From Elmis aenea (taxonomy: Eukaryota; Arthropoda; Insecta; Coleoptera; Elmidae), in assembly GCA_947652605.1 (NCBI GenBank), contig OX393577.1, positions 59,358,108-59,422,107 on the forward strand: a DNA stretch of 64,000 nt. The letters are read 5' to 3'. A program made the translations under genes and the position numbers. The notes below the pieces were generated by a model that made no database searches, had not been told where the DNA came from, and saw only the letters and a program-made list of their open reading frames with translations. Below are positions 1 through 12,060 of this stretch, piece after piece; position 1 is the first letter of the stretch, and every line of letters starts with the position of its first letter.

Positions 1-344
1 CTCTCTGTGCGGCGCAGTTAATTTATTGCAATACAAATTAGGATCATAGTTTGTACCTCCGTTTTAAGTAACTTATCCTGTTCAACTAAGCAAACAATAT
101 TGACATCGTATAACAATGCCAGTAAGTAGTATTGATCTCATTAAGTATTCAGGGCATATATTAACATGCTTATGAGGAATTTCTGCAACATGCCACAATA
201 GCAGTGTCATGTCGTATACAGATTTAAGCAGGGCCGGATTGGTTGTAGTTGGTACCCCTTAAATGTATATTTTTTCTATTTAGTGTTTTAAAAAAATCGC
301 AGTTTTTTATTAATTAAATAGACTTCTACTTTACTCTGTTAATG

Positions 345-770
345 ACAGGGTTGAGCAAAATTTGATTTTTATTAAAAAATCAAAAATCATTAATTTAGAT
401 TTAAAAAATGAAAAAAACCACAAATTTTTAATTTTTTTTAAGAAACCTGTCTATTGTTCCTTTGAACAACACATTTAATTCAATATTCACACCACATTAT
501 ATCTTCTAAACAGCGTCATTCAAAAAGTATCAACAAAGTTTCTTTATTAAAAATTTCTCAGAAACTTTTATTCTTGATCAAAGTTGGTGGATGACAAAAA
601 AATAATTTTAAGATGCAAAAAATTCCATTACAAATTAATACGATACTAGATTTTAGCGATTTCAGTTACAAAAAAAAACTTCATAGAGAAAGATTGTTCA
701 GATTTCAAAAATACGACCAATTGTGAAATGTGTCCTTAAAATTTCAATTTTTATTTTTATAATCTTGCGA
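345..770 (+). repeat. Dispersed AT-rich repeat, copy A
   Basis: This block resembles 22115-22465 in the same orientation. Both start near GGGCAAAATTTGATTTTT or GAGCAAAATTTGATTTTT, continue through a GTCATTCAAAAAG segment and an ATTTTAGCGATTTCAG segment, and end near AAATTTCAATTTTTATTTTT. No coding potential or clear termini were seen, so the class is unknown. Confidence 0.5.
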
Positions 771-850
771 ATTGTTCTAAAATCGCTAAAAGCTAAGTGT
801 TGTAGGAACTTTTATCAAGCTCTTTACTTAAAATAAGTCTTAGACCAAGC

Positions 851-1500
851 ACCAGCTTTTCTCAAGAATAAAATTAATTAATTAATCGATAATAAAAATT
901 TTATCTATTATTTGCAAACTTTTTGAATGTTAACCCTACTATTAAATTCAAAAATGAAATTATGAAGTCAAAGTTTGTATTATCATATATTTTATTTCTA
1001 AACAATTCCTTCCCATGCTCAAATAGCATGAAAATGTTTAATTATATTGAACCATGGGACAGAATATTACCGTTGAATTCCTATAGTGATTTCTTAGAGC
1101 AGAGTTTCAATCTAGAGGAATATTTCATTAAAATAAGATTTATTTACATGTAAAATGTACCCCTCCGGGATATTCGGAATTAGGAAGCTTAGACTATTTA
1201 CATGTAGAAATTTACACTTCATTATTTGGTTTAATTGCATCCCTGTGGCGAGGTTTCTAGTGTTTATAGTTAAGATACATTAAACCAGTTTCCCTGGAAG
1301 TAATATCAACTACATATGCAATTAACAAAATTTGAAACTATATTTATAAATTTAATTACATATCATTCAATTGAAGTGGGTAAATTTTTTTTTTCCAAAA
1401 TATTTTATGAATATATTTGCAACTACAATACTTAACGGCAAATCCATCACTGTTCCGATAAAGAAAGGTTTAAAATTTCTATCTAGAATTTGACAAGGGC
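851..1500. other. AT-rich stretch without recognised genes
   Basis: Only a short 76-codon open frame (923-1153) is present, with no recognisable domain. It looks like chance coding in AT-rich DNA. I see nothing else to support. Confidence 0.4.
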
Positions 1501-2171
1501 CTGTTCATTGTTAATAAAACATTTGTATTTTTAACACACTTAAACATGATCGTTTTAAAATGCCTTTTCGACAAAGCGTGTGTTAAGGACACGGTAGTGA
1601 CACTTCAATGGGAGGTCCTACCCACCCTGCGCATTCACCAAATATTGCTCTTTCAGACTACCACCGTTTCAGATATATGCAACACGTTCTTGCAGACCAG
1701 CACTTCGAAACATGAAGAAATAAAAAAATGGATTGATGAATGGAATGCCTCAAAAGCAAAATCCTTATTTTTTATCGTGGAATCCACTTAAGTATTTCCA
1801 GAATTTTGAATCCTTCCCATTGCTCGCAAACGTTTGCTAACAGTCACTTATTAAGTAAGATTAAATGCTTTTGCAAGTTCTTTAAGCGTTTGAACCGAGT
1901 TTTCGTTCAACAATGCTTGCGATTCACCGTCTTCAATTTTTTTTCTTAAATCTAAACGTTTTTTGCCCTTTACATCAAAGTCACCACTTTTGAGTCGTTG
2001 AAACCATTCCTAACCATTCATAACAACTTCACCATACGCATCAACAAGAAATTGGTATTCTAAGCTTCAGTTACCGACTTTTTTGCATCAAACATAATGT
2101 CGAATATGCTCTTTCGAACGATTCGTGTTTAAGTGTGTTAAAACTACAAATACTTTAATAACAATGAACTG
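1501..2171. mobile_element. Rearranged mariner-type remnant with long terminal inverted repeats
   Basis: The first about 55 bases (1501-1556) are repeated in inverted form at 2115-2171, sharing blocks such as TTTAACACACTTAAACA. Between them, fragments of a mariner transposase lie on opposite strands. The + strand (1546-1830) encodes the C-terminal catalytic end: WEVLP, a decayed SPNIA-SDYH-like block and a matching EEIKKWIDEW segment. The - strand (about 2110-1850) encodes the N-terminal helix-turn-helix region: SGDFDV, then ALLNENSVQTLKELA, a typical mariner DNA-binding segment. Stops and frame changes interrupt both parts. An intact mariner has both halves on one strand, so the interior has been inverted or assembled from two copies. 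It is non-functional. Confidence 0.7.
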
Positions 2172-2172
2172 A

Positions 2173-2805
2173 AACTTATATAGACATGTCAAGCTTTTAA
2201 CAGTACTACAAAGCTATTTATCATTTGAGGTCGGAAACTATGTTCAACACTTTTTATATTAATAAATGAATTACTTAAACAATTCAATAATTTATAAAAC
2301 AAAAACGTTTCCCCTTCTAAAGATTTTTTTTTTTAATTTTCAGCCATCTATTATACGCTAAATTCAAGTGTCTTCTGCTAATAAATACTTAACATCGGAA
2401 ATTCCAGACTCTAAAGCAATGTTTATATACCAAATTTCACAACAAACTTTCTATGTTTGAAAAAATTCCCTAAGGCTTTCGCGAATTCTTCATTTTACCA
2501 CTTAAAATTTATAAACCCCGCAGAAAAGCTCACCAGTCCAATATCTTTTCATTATACATGCCTAAACAAAGTGATTGCGGACAAGTGTTGCCCAAGAATG
2601 GATTGAAAGCTGAAGCAACGTGCACGGCTCATAACTAAACCTGAAAGTAAAAAGCACCATATGTTGTACAGTGAACGAACATTTTTTTTTAACGTCGGGG
2701 TTTTTTATACATAATTTTGCAATATGATGTAATAAATATTAGTAATGATTGAACATAAATATTAATATATGATTAAACATTTCATATTAAACTCTTAGAA
2801 ATAAT
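2173..2805. other. AT-rich stretch, no recognised feature
   Basis: I saw no coding frame with a known motif, no clear repeat boundary and no RNA gene here. Confidence 0.35.
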
Positions 2806-3222
2806 TTTTCTACGACCACTAAGTAAATGACTCTTACCGTACAGCCTGCATGCATCATAGTAAGTGAGTCCTAACCCTAACGCACGGTAAGCAAAACACA
2901 CACTAACTTGTCTAGGAAGATCAAAGTAGCCTTACGTCAAACGCTTCCCGCATGCTTAGTAAGTGAGTTATAACGCACGGTAAGCAAAACGCACACTTGT
3001 ATGTAGAAATGTCAAAGTGGGCTTACGTCAAAATTGACAAGACAACGTAATTACATGTGTATGTATATTAACCAAAAAGCCATTAAAATCGTAGGTATTA
3101 TGTGATCGTAGAAAAAGTATGCCACATAACACGAGTTGTCAAGCAATTACGCACTCGTGAAAATACTTTTCCACTCGTGCGTAATATGCTTCTTACAACT
3201 CTTGTTATGTAATATACTATTT
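2806..3222 (+). repeat. Dispersed repeat, left member of an inverted pair
   Basis: This roughly 400-bp block recurs on the opposite strand at 10584-10960. It begins with a TTTCTACGA motif and ends near AACTCTTGTTATGTAATATA. Inside, a unit of about 90 bp (AGTAAGTGAGT, then ACGCACGGTAAGCAAAAC, then CTTACGTCAAA) occurs twice. The end has a hairpin around ACGCACTCGTG and CACTCGTGCGTAA. It is probably a MITE; the superfamily is unknown. Confidence 0.65.
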
Positions 3223-3225
3223 CAG

Positions 3226-3950
3226 TACATCTATAATAGGTATTAGGTAATCATGCATTATCATTTTTCTTTGTTCGGTATTTTGTGTTACTACCATATA
3301 CAATTTTTTACATTATTTGTAAGTATTCATAAAATATTGCAAATGTTTGTTTACAAGAATGAACCAATACAAACATTATATATCGAATTTTAATTAAAAT
3401 TCACTGAACACAATTTGAAATAATTAAAACGCTTGCTTAAAATGCTTTAAAAAATTAATTTACACAAGTTTATGCAGAATTTTTTGATATTTAATAATAT
3501 TTGAATACTTCTAAAGTTACTTTGAAAAATAAACGCTATTATTAATCCACCGACATGTAATGTAACCTACAAAACAAGTTTTAATGTATTTAATTGATAA
3601 CAAGTTAAATTTGCTTATCATAAATAAGTACCTCGCATAACATTTCGCATAATTTAATTACTTTATATTATTTGCAATTTTGTACATGATTATATGTGAC
3701 AATGTGTAAAATATGCAAATTTGTGTATGCACCTAAAACTCCCTCTGCTCGTACTAGTTAACCAAGTAATTTGTATGTCTACTGAAACAGTAACATTTAC
3801 ATACATAATGCCCCTAACCATTATAATATTATCCCCTTCGTCACAAACAAATATCAAACTAAAAACTTTTAATTATTGTGCTACTGTAATAACAGATGCT
3901 CGTTTCATTTGAGCACGTGTTATTAGTTGAATTATACTGCACAGGGTGGA
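3226..3950. other. AT-rich stretch, no recognised feature
   Basis: Only a 63-codon open frame at 3721-3912 is present, with no family resemblance. No repeat boundary was recognised. Confidence 0.35.
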
Positions 3951-5573
3951 CCAAATTCGAATGTTTTACGGGGTCTCGGTTACCGTAATAGTTAGCGAAG
4001 ATCTGATTATCGGTCTCTTGGGCTATTTTTAAAAAAAAAAAGAACGCCTAGGTAATCAAGTTTTTTATATCGCTTTCCATTTTGGCACCACAGACGAAAA
4101 ATGAAATTTCATCTTTTTTGAAAATCTCTTATAACTCCTTCATTTATTAAAATAGAACAAAATATTATCAAGGTTTTTTATACACAATATTATGCCTAAT
4201 TTAAAAACAGATGTAATTTTTTTAGCGACTTGAGTTTTGAGATAGTTGACCATAACTATATGAAAGAGAATTTTCTTGGCTTTTCAAATAGTATATTATA
4301 TACCAAGGTAGAGAAGTCAACTATTATAGCCTGAGGGCTCAGATTAGATCTCGAGGCGCGAAGCGCCGAGGGATGTAAGGGCCCGAAGGCTATAAGACTT
4401 CTCTACCGTGGTGTATATACTATTTTTTTCACTACTAGTAAGACAAACCCATTTATGTTACGTACGCACTTTCTAACCTAAAATATAAAAAGTTAAGTAC
4501 CTATCTATTCTATAGAAATATTGAATCTGCGTGTTACTCATCTTGCTAAATCACTATTGTTATTAAAAAACATTGTTTTTAAGCGATGGTTTCATCTAAA
4601 ATACTGACATTATTAAAACTTTTCTCTTTTTTACGTTGTGTCAATCGACGGTGTGGATATTGACAACCCAGACAACCGTCATTTATTACGGCGCGAAAGT
4701 CGTGTTATTTAAATACACCAAAGTTTTTAAAATTAAATTTATTTATTTAAACAACGTTTTAAATGCTAAAATACCAATAAAGAGAATTTCTTGATCATAC
4801 TAAATCGTCCTATAATTTTTTTTTCTTTAAAACTACAACAGCATTATCAAAAAATATAAATTTGTTCATTATTCACCAGTGGTTAATAATGAAAAATTGT
4901 TTACCTGTAACCATGCATAGGTAGAGAAATTGAATTTCACGGCATTCTAATATACGTCATAATGCTACGCTATATTACTAGTAGTGAAAAAAATACTTTT
5001 CCACTTTTTAGTAGCAGTAACAACAGATTTAAAAACCTTGGTAACTTGTACCACATGAGTTTTATAAGGTTTTACAACTTGTTTTTTTTTTGTTGTCACA
5101 GCCTACTACGATTTAAAAAAAAAAAAACTAAATAAACCTTTGTAACTTGCGTATTATTGGAAATAAATACATTAACCCTTGTATATTTAAAATGAGAAAA
5201 AAATAAGGAATTTAAGTAAGTCATAGCCAACTATCGCTCCCTCCCATTTAAAAAAAGGTAAGTGTCATAACTTTTTAACGGCTAGCGTAAACAATTTTTT
5301 TTAGAATAATCAAATTAAACATAAAAATACCTAATAATTATCTCCATAAATATTTTCGATATTTACAACAATAACGGAGATATGACACATTATTAAAATG
5401 ACAAAAAAACTATTTTTATTTAATAACTCGAAAACCGGAAATGATAGAATATTTTTGAAAAAGGTTCTAAGTTTGTCTCGAAAAACTGCACATTTTGGGT
5501 AATTTAACCGTTTCTCTATCTTAAATATTAACCGAGATACTCATGCAATCCCATCGAATTTGAACCACCCTGT
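3951..5573. mobile_element. Foldback element, type 1 (ACAGGGTGG ends)
   Basis: The left end ACAGGGTGGACCAAATTCGA is matched in inverted form by a right end containing TCGAATTTGAACCACCCTGT. The right arm (about 5300-5573) recurs at 61812-62044, and a reverse copy of part of it lies at 59278-59840. This shows a dispersed family. No transposase is visible. A second element is inserted inside (4290-4993). Confidence 0.65.
4290..4993. repeat. Nested palindromic element inside the type 1 foldback
   Basis: Two inverted repeats are visible. At about 4298-4415, CCAAGGTAGAGAAGTC pairs with GACTTCTCTACCGTGG around a GC-rich core that contains the palindrome GGCGCGAAGCGCC. At 4421-4440 and 4975-4993, TTCACTACTAGTAA pairs with TTACTAGTAGTGAA. 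This suggests a MITE, or two nested ones, inserted in the foldback. There is no coding region. Confidence 0.55.
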
Positions 5574-5575
5574 AC

Positions 5576-6184
5576 GCTATGACTATTTCAGAGTTCCCCA
5601 TGTTTTTCGGGAAAACTTATACACCTTGTATTTTGGGTAAGAGTATTTAACATTTTCCAGTTTTGTTGCCCATTTGCCAATTAAAGAAAACAATGGGTAA
5701 GAGCAAACATATTCTAAAGGTAAACAAAGCAATAAATTTAACCTGACCCAACTCAAAGAGAAATATGTAGCGCAACCTAACCTGACAGTCATTCTTCCAT
5801 TTCTGTATCAAACAGTACCTATGTGAAATTTGAATACAAAAAAGTGCTAATAAATTTTCAATTTAACCAAAACATTTAAGAAATAAATCTATCATTTTCT
5901 ATACAAAATACCTATTCAAGAAAAGTCTTATAGTAGCACAAGTTTTTCCTGGTTTTATTTTGTTTCATAGTAGTTTTAGCCGCATATAAATACTCTAATC
6001 CAATTTACCTGAAAATGATTACAGCATAATCCGAAAGTACAGACATTTTTTATTGCAAGTAACTTCTTTATTTACTCACCGATTTGTGATGTTTATAGCT
6101 TTAATCTTTCTCAAATGTTAGAAGTAATTTTTTTTATGTATGCTTTTGTAACATGACAAGCTTGTCGGAAGTAAACTCAGGACT
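5576..6184. other. Spacer without recognised genes
   Basis: A 69-codon minus-strand frame at 5583-5792 has no recognisable domain. No other structure was noted. Confidence 0.35.
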
Positions 6185-6782
6185 TGTTCTGAACTGCATA
6201 CGGGCGCTTAACGTGCTAGGATGCAAGGAGTAATGTTAAACTGGTATCGTGCCCACTAATATACCATGGAACGAGAAGGCAGATCGCCTAGCCAAAATTG
6301 GCAGCGAGACACCTTTCTTCGGACCAGAACCCGCAGTTGGTACATCCTATGGAACAGCAAAGCGATGTCTTAATGATATATTGATACAGGAGCATAACGT
6401 TCATTGAAAAAAAGTTGCAGGACAAGCCAATTCTAAGGCTATACTGCCAATGGTATCCAAAGAAAAGACAGAAGAAATGCTCAGGATTAGCAGAGTAGAC
6501 ATCAGAGTAGCCACAGGACACTGTGGACTAAGCACTTCTACATAATAAGGCTCTCAGAGACCGATATATGCAAAGGATGTGGTAAAGAAGATGAAACTCC
6601 TCTTTAAGTAATATGCCAGTGTGAAGGATTCACACACTATCGGCGCAGACTTCTGGGGATGGAAAAAACACAGGACTTCTTTAAGGGGCTATCACCAAAG
6701 GGTACAATAGACCAATAGGTCGCAGTACAGGAACCCGAAAGGGGACCACCTCCGCGCAACTAATAATAATAATAAATAATAA
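6185..6782 (+). pseudogene. Decayed 3' end of an I-clade-like non-LTR retrotransposon (RNase H end)
   Basis: The + strand encodes PWNEKADRLAKIGSE, the signature end of a retroelement RNase H domain (NE-AD-LA block). It is followed by GPEPAVG and SYGTAKR-like text, and then by a region that usually ends in a cysteine/histidine motif. Several stops and frame changes break the reading frame. The fragment ends in a short TAA microsatellite (about 6763-6780), the tail type known for I-like elements. Truncated at the 5' side and dead. Confidence 0.65.
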
Positions 6783-7512
6783 ACATGACAAGCAAGAAAT
6801 CGATTAATGCTTCAACCTCTAAATCGGATTCAAAGTTAGCACCCGGAACTTTTACAAAAGTTTTGCAAAAGAAACAATGTTTTAATGAAAGAGTGCACAT
6901 ATTTAAGGCAAAGCAAGATCTATTATTTTAACTTACAATATAAAGTTGATTGTAATGACAGTGATTAGTTTGCCAGAGAGCGATAATTCGAAATAAAACG
7001 TAATTACTTTACGACTTCTTTAACTTATAGTTAAGTTACTGTCTGATTATTTAAGGATAAAAAATCACCCATCTACTAGTATAGCTTAAACATTTTTAAA
7101 TAAATAAATGTTACCTTTAATACTTTATATTAATTAATAGCTTTAATTAATGATCAGAGCCAGTCACGGATTTCTCTAAGTATGCGTACTGACAGTAAGT
7201 CACATGCAATGCTCACTTAACTATTAAATATGCGATGATTGTTTAATTAAAACGCTATACAAGCCTTTTAGTCTTGTAAAGAAGCAATTAGCTACAACAT
7301 TAAAACCCGCTTCGCATGTTAATTACAGCCAACAGCGTATAAACACCTACTTGATCTAAAGATGTGGTGCGAGAATAAGAAATTTAATTAACAGATTAAA
7401 GTAAATATGTATTAAAATAGGTATTGAAACGCTTACATCAAAACAGAAAAGAAAATACACACCTTAATCGTCAAATGCAGAAATTAATAAAACAAATATG
7501 TATATGTTTAAC
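6783..7512. other. AT-rich stretch, no recognised feature
   Basis: No frame with known motifs and no repeat boundary was recognised. Confidence 0.35.
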
Positions 7513-7517
7513 TGGTT

Positions 7518-7585
7518 AAGCCAGTGTTTCTCAATCTTTTTGAACTTGCGCCAAGGGGCGTCGAGAGACGTCGCCGGGCCCAGAT
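7518..7585 (+). mobile_element. hAT-type terminal fragment
   Basis: The motif CCAGTGTTTCTCAATCTTTT is a typical hAT-type terminus. The adjoining GGCGTCGAGAGACGTCG block matches, in inverted form, the right end of the small hAT element at 27088-27280. Only one end is present. Confidence 0.5.
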
Positions 7586-8022
7586 TATTTACCATACCGA
7601 TTAGGAATTTTTTAAATAAAATATTTGTTTTGGCCATGTTAAACACAAATTGTTTTAAAAAAGTGCCAAGTGCTATTGTCGAATTCAGAATAAAATACTC
7701 TACAAATTGGCGTTAAAATCAGATATAAAAAGTCTATAAAAAGAAATTACCTGATGATGGTTTAAAAAAGCGAAACGTCGCATGGAAAATATCATTCGGG
7801 ATTTTGATTCCTTGCAAAAAGTTTCGGACAAAACACAAAAATCCACATTTTTACTTTGTCCACTATATCTCAAAAACTAAAAGAGCTAGATAAGTTCTCT
7901 TTGCGTCAAATTATTAGGCACCTGAATATACAACTTTGCCCTAATTTAACCGAAGTCGTAACTCTTACCGTTTACGGGATCCCCATAGTGGCCCTCGAAA
8001 ACGAGAATCCTGTATGTATCAT
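7586..8022 (+). repeat. Solo right arm of the type 2 foldback family
   Basis: This segment matches the right arm of the foldback at 43297-44810. It covers TTACCATACCGATTAGGA, the CTGATGATGG...CGAAACGTCGCA motif (7751-7781), the AAACTAAAAGAGCTAGATAA block, and the terminus (GGGATCCCCATAGTGGCC, then a decayed ACGAGAATCCTGTA end). The left arm is absent, and the left boundary abuts the hAT fragment. Confidence 0.65.
7751..7779 (+). ncRNA. Hammerhead-ribozyme-like motif (putative)
   Basis: CTGATGA, a short variable stem-loop and then GAAAC follow the hammerhead core pattern CUGANGA - stem II - GAAA. The ACGTC just after GAAA could supply a palindromic stem III and the cleavage triplet GUC. One extra base sits after CTGATGA and stem II is weak (GG against C), so this copy is probably inactive. 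Confidence 0.3.
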
Positions 8023-8075
8023 TAGGTTAGGAGTTAGGACAAGACTAAACCCCTTATAACAGATTTGCATCTTTG

Positions 8076-8945
8076 TTTTTTTTTTTTTTTTTTTTTTTTT
8101 TCTCCCAGAACATTTGCCATCTGTCCGAAGACAATAAACAAATCCTTTGACATTGACACAATTAAAATAACGTAACAGAGAGACATGTAAGTGGCTGCCC
8201 AGTGGCACCCACTCCTTCAATAAACATAAGAACTTATTTCTATGTACTTATCTACTACTCATAACGTTCTATTAAGTCTGCTGTTCTCCAGCGCTTTGGT
8301 CTTCGCTTGTCTGTCCCTTCATTGATCAGGTTCGCGGCCAGGTGGTTGGGATGCTGACTAAGCCTGTCCATGTATCTTTTGCAGTACTTTTTGATTTCTT
8401 CTTTTACTGGCACTATTTGTAAGTCCTGTCTTATTATTTCGTTCGTAACAAACCATGGGGCGTCCACTAGCATTCGCAACACTTTGGCCTGAAACCTTTC
8501 TAGGATATCGATGTTAGAGTTAGCGGCTGTACCCCACAACTGCAGGCCGTATGTCCAGACCGGTTTAAGCACGCACTTGTAGATGAGCAATTTATTTTCT
8601 AATGAAAGTTTTGAATTTCTTCCTAGTAACCAGTACATTTTGCTTAGTTTTATTCCTAGCTGCTTCCTTTTCTGCCATATATGTGTCCTCCAGTTCATGC
8701 GTCGGTCGAGGTGCATTCCCAGGTACTTAACTGATTCTTCCTGTGGTAGTTCCTTACCATTCATATTGACTGGTTGGCAGCTGTCTCTTTTTAGGGTGAA
8801 TGTAATTTGTACGGACTTTTGTTCATTCAGTTTGATTCTCCATCGTCTACACCAATGTTGAATTTTATTTAGATGTTGCTTTAGGTGCTTCGTTACTATT
8901 TTTGCATCTTTATCTGACGCCATTACGGCCGTATCGTTTTTTATT
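8076..8945 (-). mobile_element. 5'-truncated Jockey-clade retrotransposon copy with poly(A) tail
   Basis: The copy runs on the - strand. Its 3' end is a run of 26 T on the + strand (8076-8101), that is, a poly(A) tail. A 3' untranslated stretch leads up to the stop codon at 8255. The 5' end stops at about 8945, in the middle of the reverse transcriptase catalytic motif. I found no convincing target-site duplication. Confidence 0.75.
8255..8941 (-). pseudogene. C-terminal part of a Jockey-type reverse transcriptase
   Basis: An uninterrupted frame of about 225 codons encodes the part of a Jockey-like polymerase downstream of the catalytic aspartates. It opens with NDTAVMAS, the remainder of a (YA)DDTAVMAS motif. 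It continues with WRIKLNEQKS, VKYLGMHLDRRMNWRTH and KPVWTYGLQLWGTA, and ends in the family's alpha-helical tail. In the intact element this protein reverse-transcribes its own RNA at the target site. Here the fingers, most of the palm and the endonuclease are missing, so the open frame cannot be functional. Its lack of stops suggests a recent insertion. The first ATG (8923) is incidental. Confidence 0.8.
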
Positions 8946-10430
8946 TATAGGAATGCTTTCTTAATTACCAAGGTAAACCTTACTGTTGAACCTTGTTTTT
9001 GTTTTTCTCACTATCTATCAATTACAATGTTGGTATACTCTTCGTAAGGTTTTTGTTTTTTTAATTCATTTTCGATTTTTGGCTTAAATTTTTGCCAAAA
9101 CATTGCAATACTATTTAAATGGTCAACATTTTCACCTCTATATTTTGCAACATTCTGATCGATTCTAAAATATCACGTTGAATCTAAAGGAATTTATAAT
9201 TAAATAATTGTATCATTATTTGTTCAATAAATTAAAATTTTACCAAAACATTTAGCAACTACGAAAATAAAACAAAAGTGTAATTACTTGCATAGTTATC
9301 AAGTAGGTTAAAAAAACGGTTAGCTGTAACATACAACAGTAGCGAATCGTAGATGAAACATACTAAATATGCAGTCAAGTATAGTTTTGCTATGTAAAAA
9401 GTATAAAATATTATTAAAAAACGGCAACTTAGTGTATACAGTAGATCAACTACGATGACTTTAAGCCCACTTATTTAATAAACAAAGTTTTGAACTACTA
9501 AACGAATTTTCAAAAACTGGTCAAAGTTTACTGTAAAGATTATAAAAAAGTTGTAAACGATAAAAATTTACTCGGATTTCTTATTTTTGATGAACAGCAG
9601 TTTTGAACTTTACACTGCAACTCCATTTATTCATTACAATAAATCCTAACTTAAAAAGTTTTTACAAAAGAATAATTAAGAAAATTGTTCGCGAAACTTT
9701 GAACGTAATCAACTCGTCAGTTTTTTGCCCTACATTGTAGTTCTGGGAAATATTCTTATTTTAATTAATTTGCAAGCCTTTTGTGACCAATAAAAGTTAC
9801 TGTAAAGTTTCATGTAACTATTAAACATAAAGCAGCGCCTGCTATAGCAATAGTTTAAGTATTGCAGCTTTGTAACATTAAAAACACAGCTGTAAATACA
9901 CTGTTTAATCATTATTTTATTAGCTTATTAAATTTCATAAAGGTTATTTATAACGAATTGTATAAATTTAATTCCTAATTTTATGCCATTTGCTTTATCG
10001 ACAAAACAATTCGTACTCCCTCGCATTGTAATGAATCATTCTGGTTCAAGGAAATTTTAGGTTTAAATCATTACAAAATTAAATAAATAATTTTGTTTTA
10101 TATATTAAAACCATAAATATTTCTAAACGTGATAAAATTTCAAGCACATCTGCTACACTCGCTCAAGATAAATTGGAAAGATTTAGCAATTATACATTAT
10201 ACATTGCCTCTCAACTGGAAAACCGAATTAACTTTCTCAAAATGTGGAAAAATGTATAATATCTTACACAGTTATGGTTACAAATTCAAATCTGCCATAG
10301 TGTTAGTAACAACAGAAGAGTAAATAATACTCCTAATTGTTATTTACTTTCGAATTTCAACAAAAACAACAAAATTATATTAATTCAGTCGTATCCCTTC
10401 GTTCACATGATGGTACCTTAATTGCACAAA
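8946..10430. other. AT-rich stretch, no recognised feature
   Basis: Short open frames (for example 9730-9912 minus and 10129-10323 plus) show no family resemblance. No termini or RNA genes were recognised. Confidence 0.35.
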
Positions 10431-10560
10431 GCAACACTGGTGTTAATTTAAGAGTTAATCGCCAAATCTAGGCAACATCAGCGCCAACTATGCTGCGATT
10501 TTGTCTAGTTGTAAGGTTAACGTGGTTAACCCTGAAGTTAATCCCAACTGTTTTGCAATC
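10431..10560 (+). repeat. Dispersed repeat, copy 1
   Basis: It resembles 36533-36650: ACACTGGTG, then AGCGCCAACTATGCTGC, then TTTTGTCTAGTT, then GTTAACGTGGTTAACCC and TTAATCCCA. Same orientation. The class is unknown. Confidence 0.5.
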
Positions 10561-10583
10561 GGGCCTAAACGTGTTGTGTAATA

Positions 10584-10960
10584 ATAGTATATTATATAAC
10601 AAGAGTTGTAAGAAGCATATTACGCACGAGTGGAAAAGTTACGCACTCGTGTTATGTAACTTACTTTTTCTACGATCACATAATACTTACGATTTTAACG
10701 GTTTTTTTGCTAATACACACATGTAATTACGTTGTCTTGTCAATTTTGACGTAAGCCCACTTTGACATTTCTAGACAAGTGTGCGTTTTGCTTACCGTGC
10801 GTTATAACTCATTTACTATGCATGCAGGAAGTGTTTGACGTAAGGCTACTTCGATCTTTCTGGACAAGTGTGCGTTTTGCTTAACGTGCGTTAGGACTCA
10901 CTTACTGTGCATGCAGGCTGTACGGTAAGAGTCATTTACCATTAGTGATCGTAGAAAATA
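10584..10960 (-). repeat. Dispersed repeat, right member of an inverted pair
   Basis: This is the reverse-oriented copy of 2806-3222, about 7.3 kb away. The shared blocks include AACAAGAGTTGTAAGAAGCA, the duplicated GTGCGTTTTGCTTACCGTGC unit, and the terminal GATCGTAGAAAA. Confidence 0.65.
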
Positions 10961-12060
10961 TAGGTTTATAAAATATTTGAAAGGCCCTCGTTATTTTTTT
11001 TTTATAAGCTAATACAATAAAAAATAAAGACTAACATTTTTATTGTAAATTCTCATTTATGTACTTAAATATGTGTAATTAAAAATTCCGTTTCTTCTAT
11101 CTTAAGGATCTCTTATAGAAATACTATTACCAATAAACCAATTTCGCGACTCTTGTCCGACTATCAAACAAAAGTCTCAAAAGAGATCCCATTTTTTATA
11201 AGTTATTTTTAATTAAGCTTATTTTTATTAAATGGAATCAGATTCTTATTCCTGAGTAATTTTCTTTGCAGTTGTAACTGCTAAGGGAGTTGTAAATAGT
11301 CCGCAAAAAGATCTTAGAAATCAATGTTTTGGCTGCAAAACCATCGTTTTTGGTCCAAACAAGATACTTTTTTGTCTACTGACCAACTTCGCTGTAATCA
11401 ATTATTATTAATTTAATCTTTAACAGAAAAAATTAACATTTACAGAATGTAATATCGCATGTGAGATATGATTAGGAGTTTGCAATTTTACCTAGACACT
11501 TATTGACATAGCGTATCTTCACATTTTTAAACGTTTTAAATTACTTTATGCATTAACCTTAAGCTGACATTTAATTGTAATTAAAAGTTCGATAACAGTT
11601 AACGAGTATAACGTCGCTAACATATGTCGCCCTTTTAAAATACGAGTGACACAATTAATTTGCTAAAAGTCTCTTCGTGTTTATGGTCAAAAATTTTAAA
11701 CCAATTAGTCTTGAAGTTTAACAGAAAATTTTATTTCGTTATTTGCTAAGTTGCGTTTTTTATTGAGAAAAAGTATAGTATCGAAACGCCAATATCGTTA
11801 ATTTTTACCAAGATAATAATCTCCAAGTTTTATTAAAAACATAATGCAATTTTTTTAACTGCTTTTACAATCGAACTCGCAAAAATGGCGAGGTACGTTT
11901 TATTTCTTTTTTTCACTATGGTTGCGATATCAAAAATCGTTTATTTACTATTGCATTCTAGAAAATGTCGTTATTTTTTATTATTTTTGATAACATTTTT
12001 TCATTATCTTCTTTTTATTCGGGTCCTCTTCTACCTTTCCAAGTGGAGGTATGTTTCCCT
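10961..12060. other. AT-rich stretch, no recognised feature
   Basis: No coding motifs, paired repeats or RNA genes were recognised. Confidence 0.35.
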
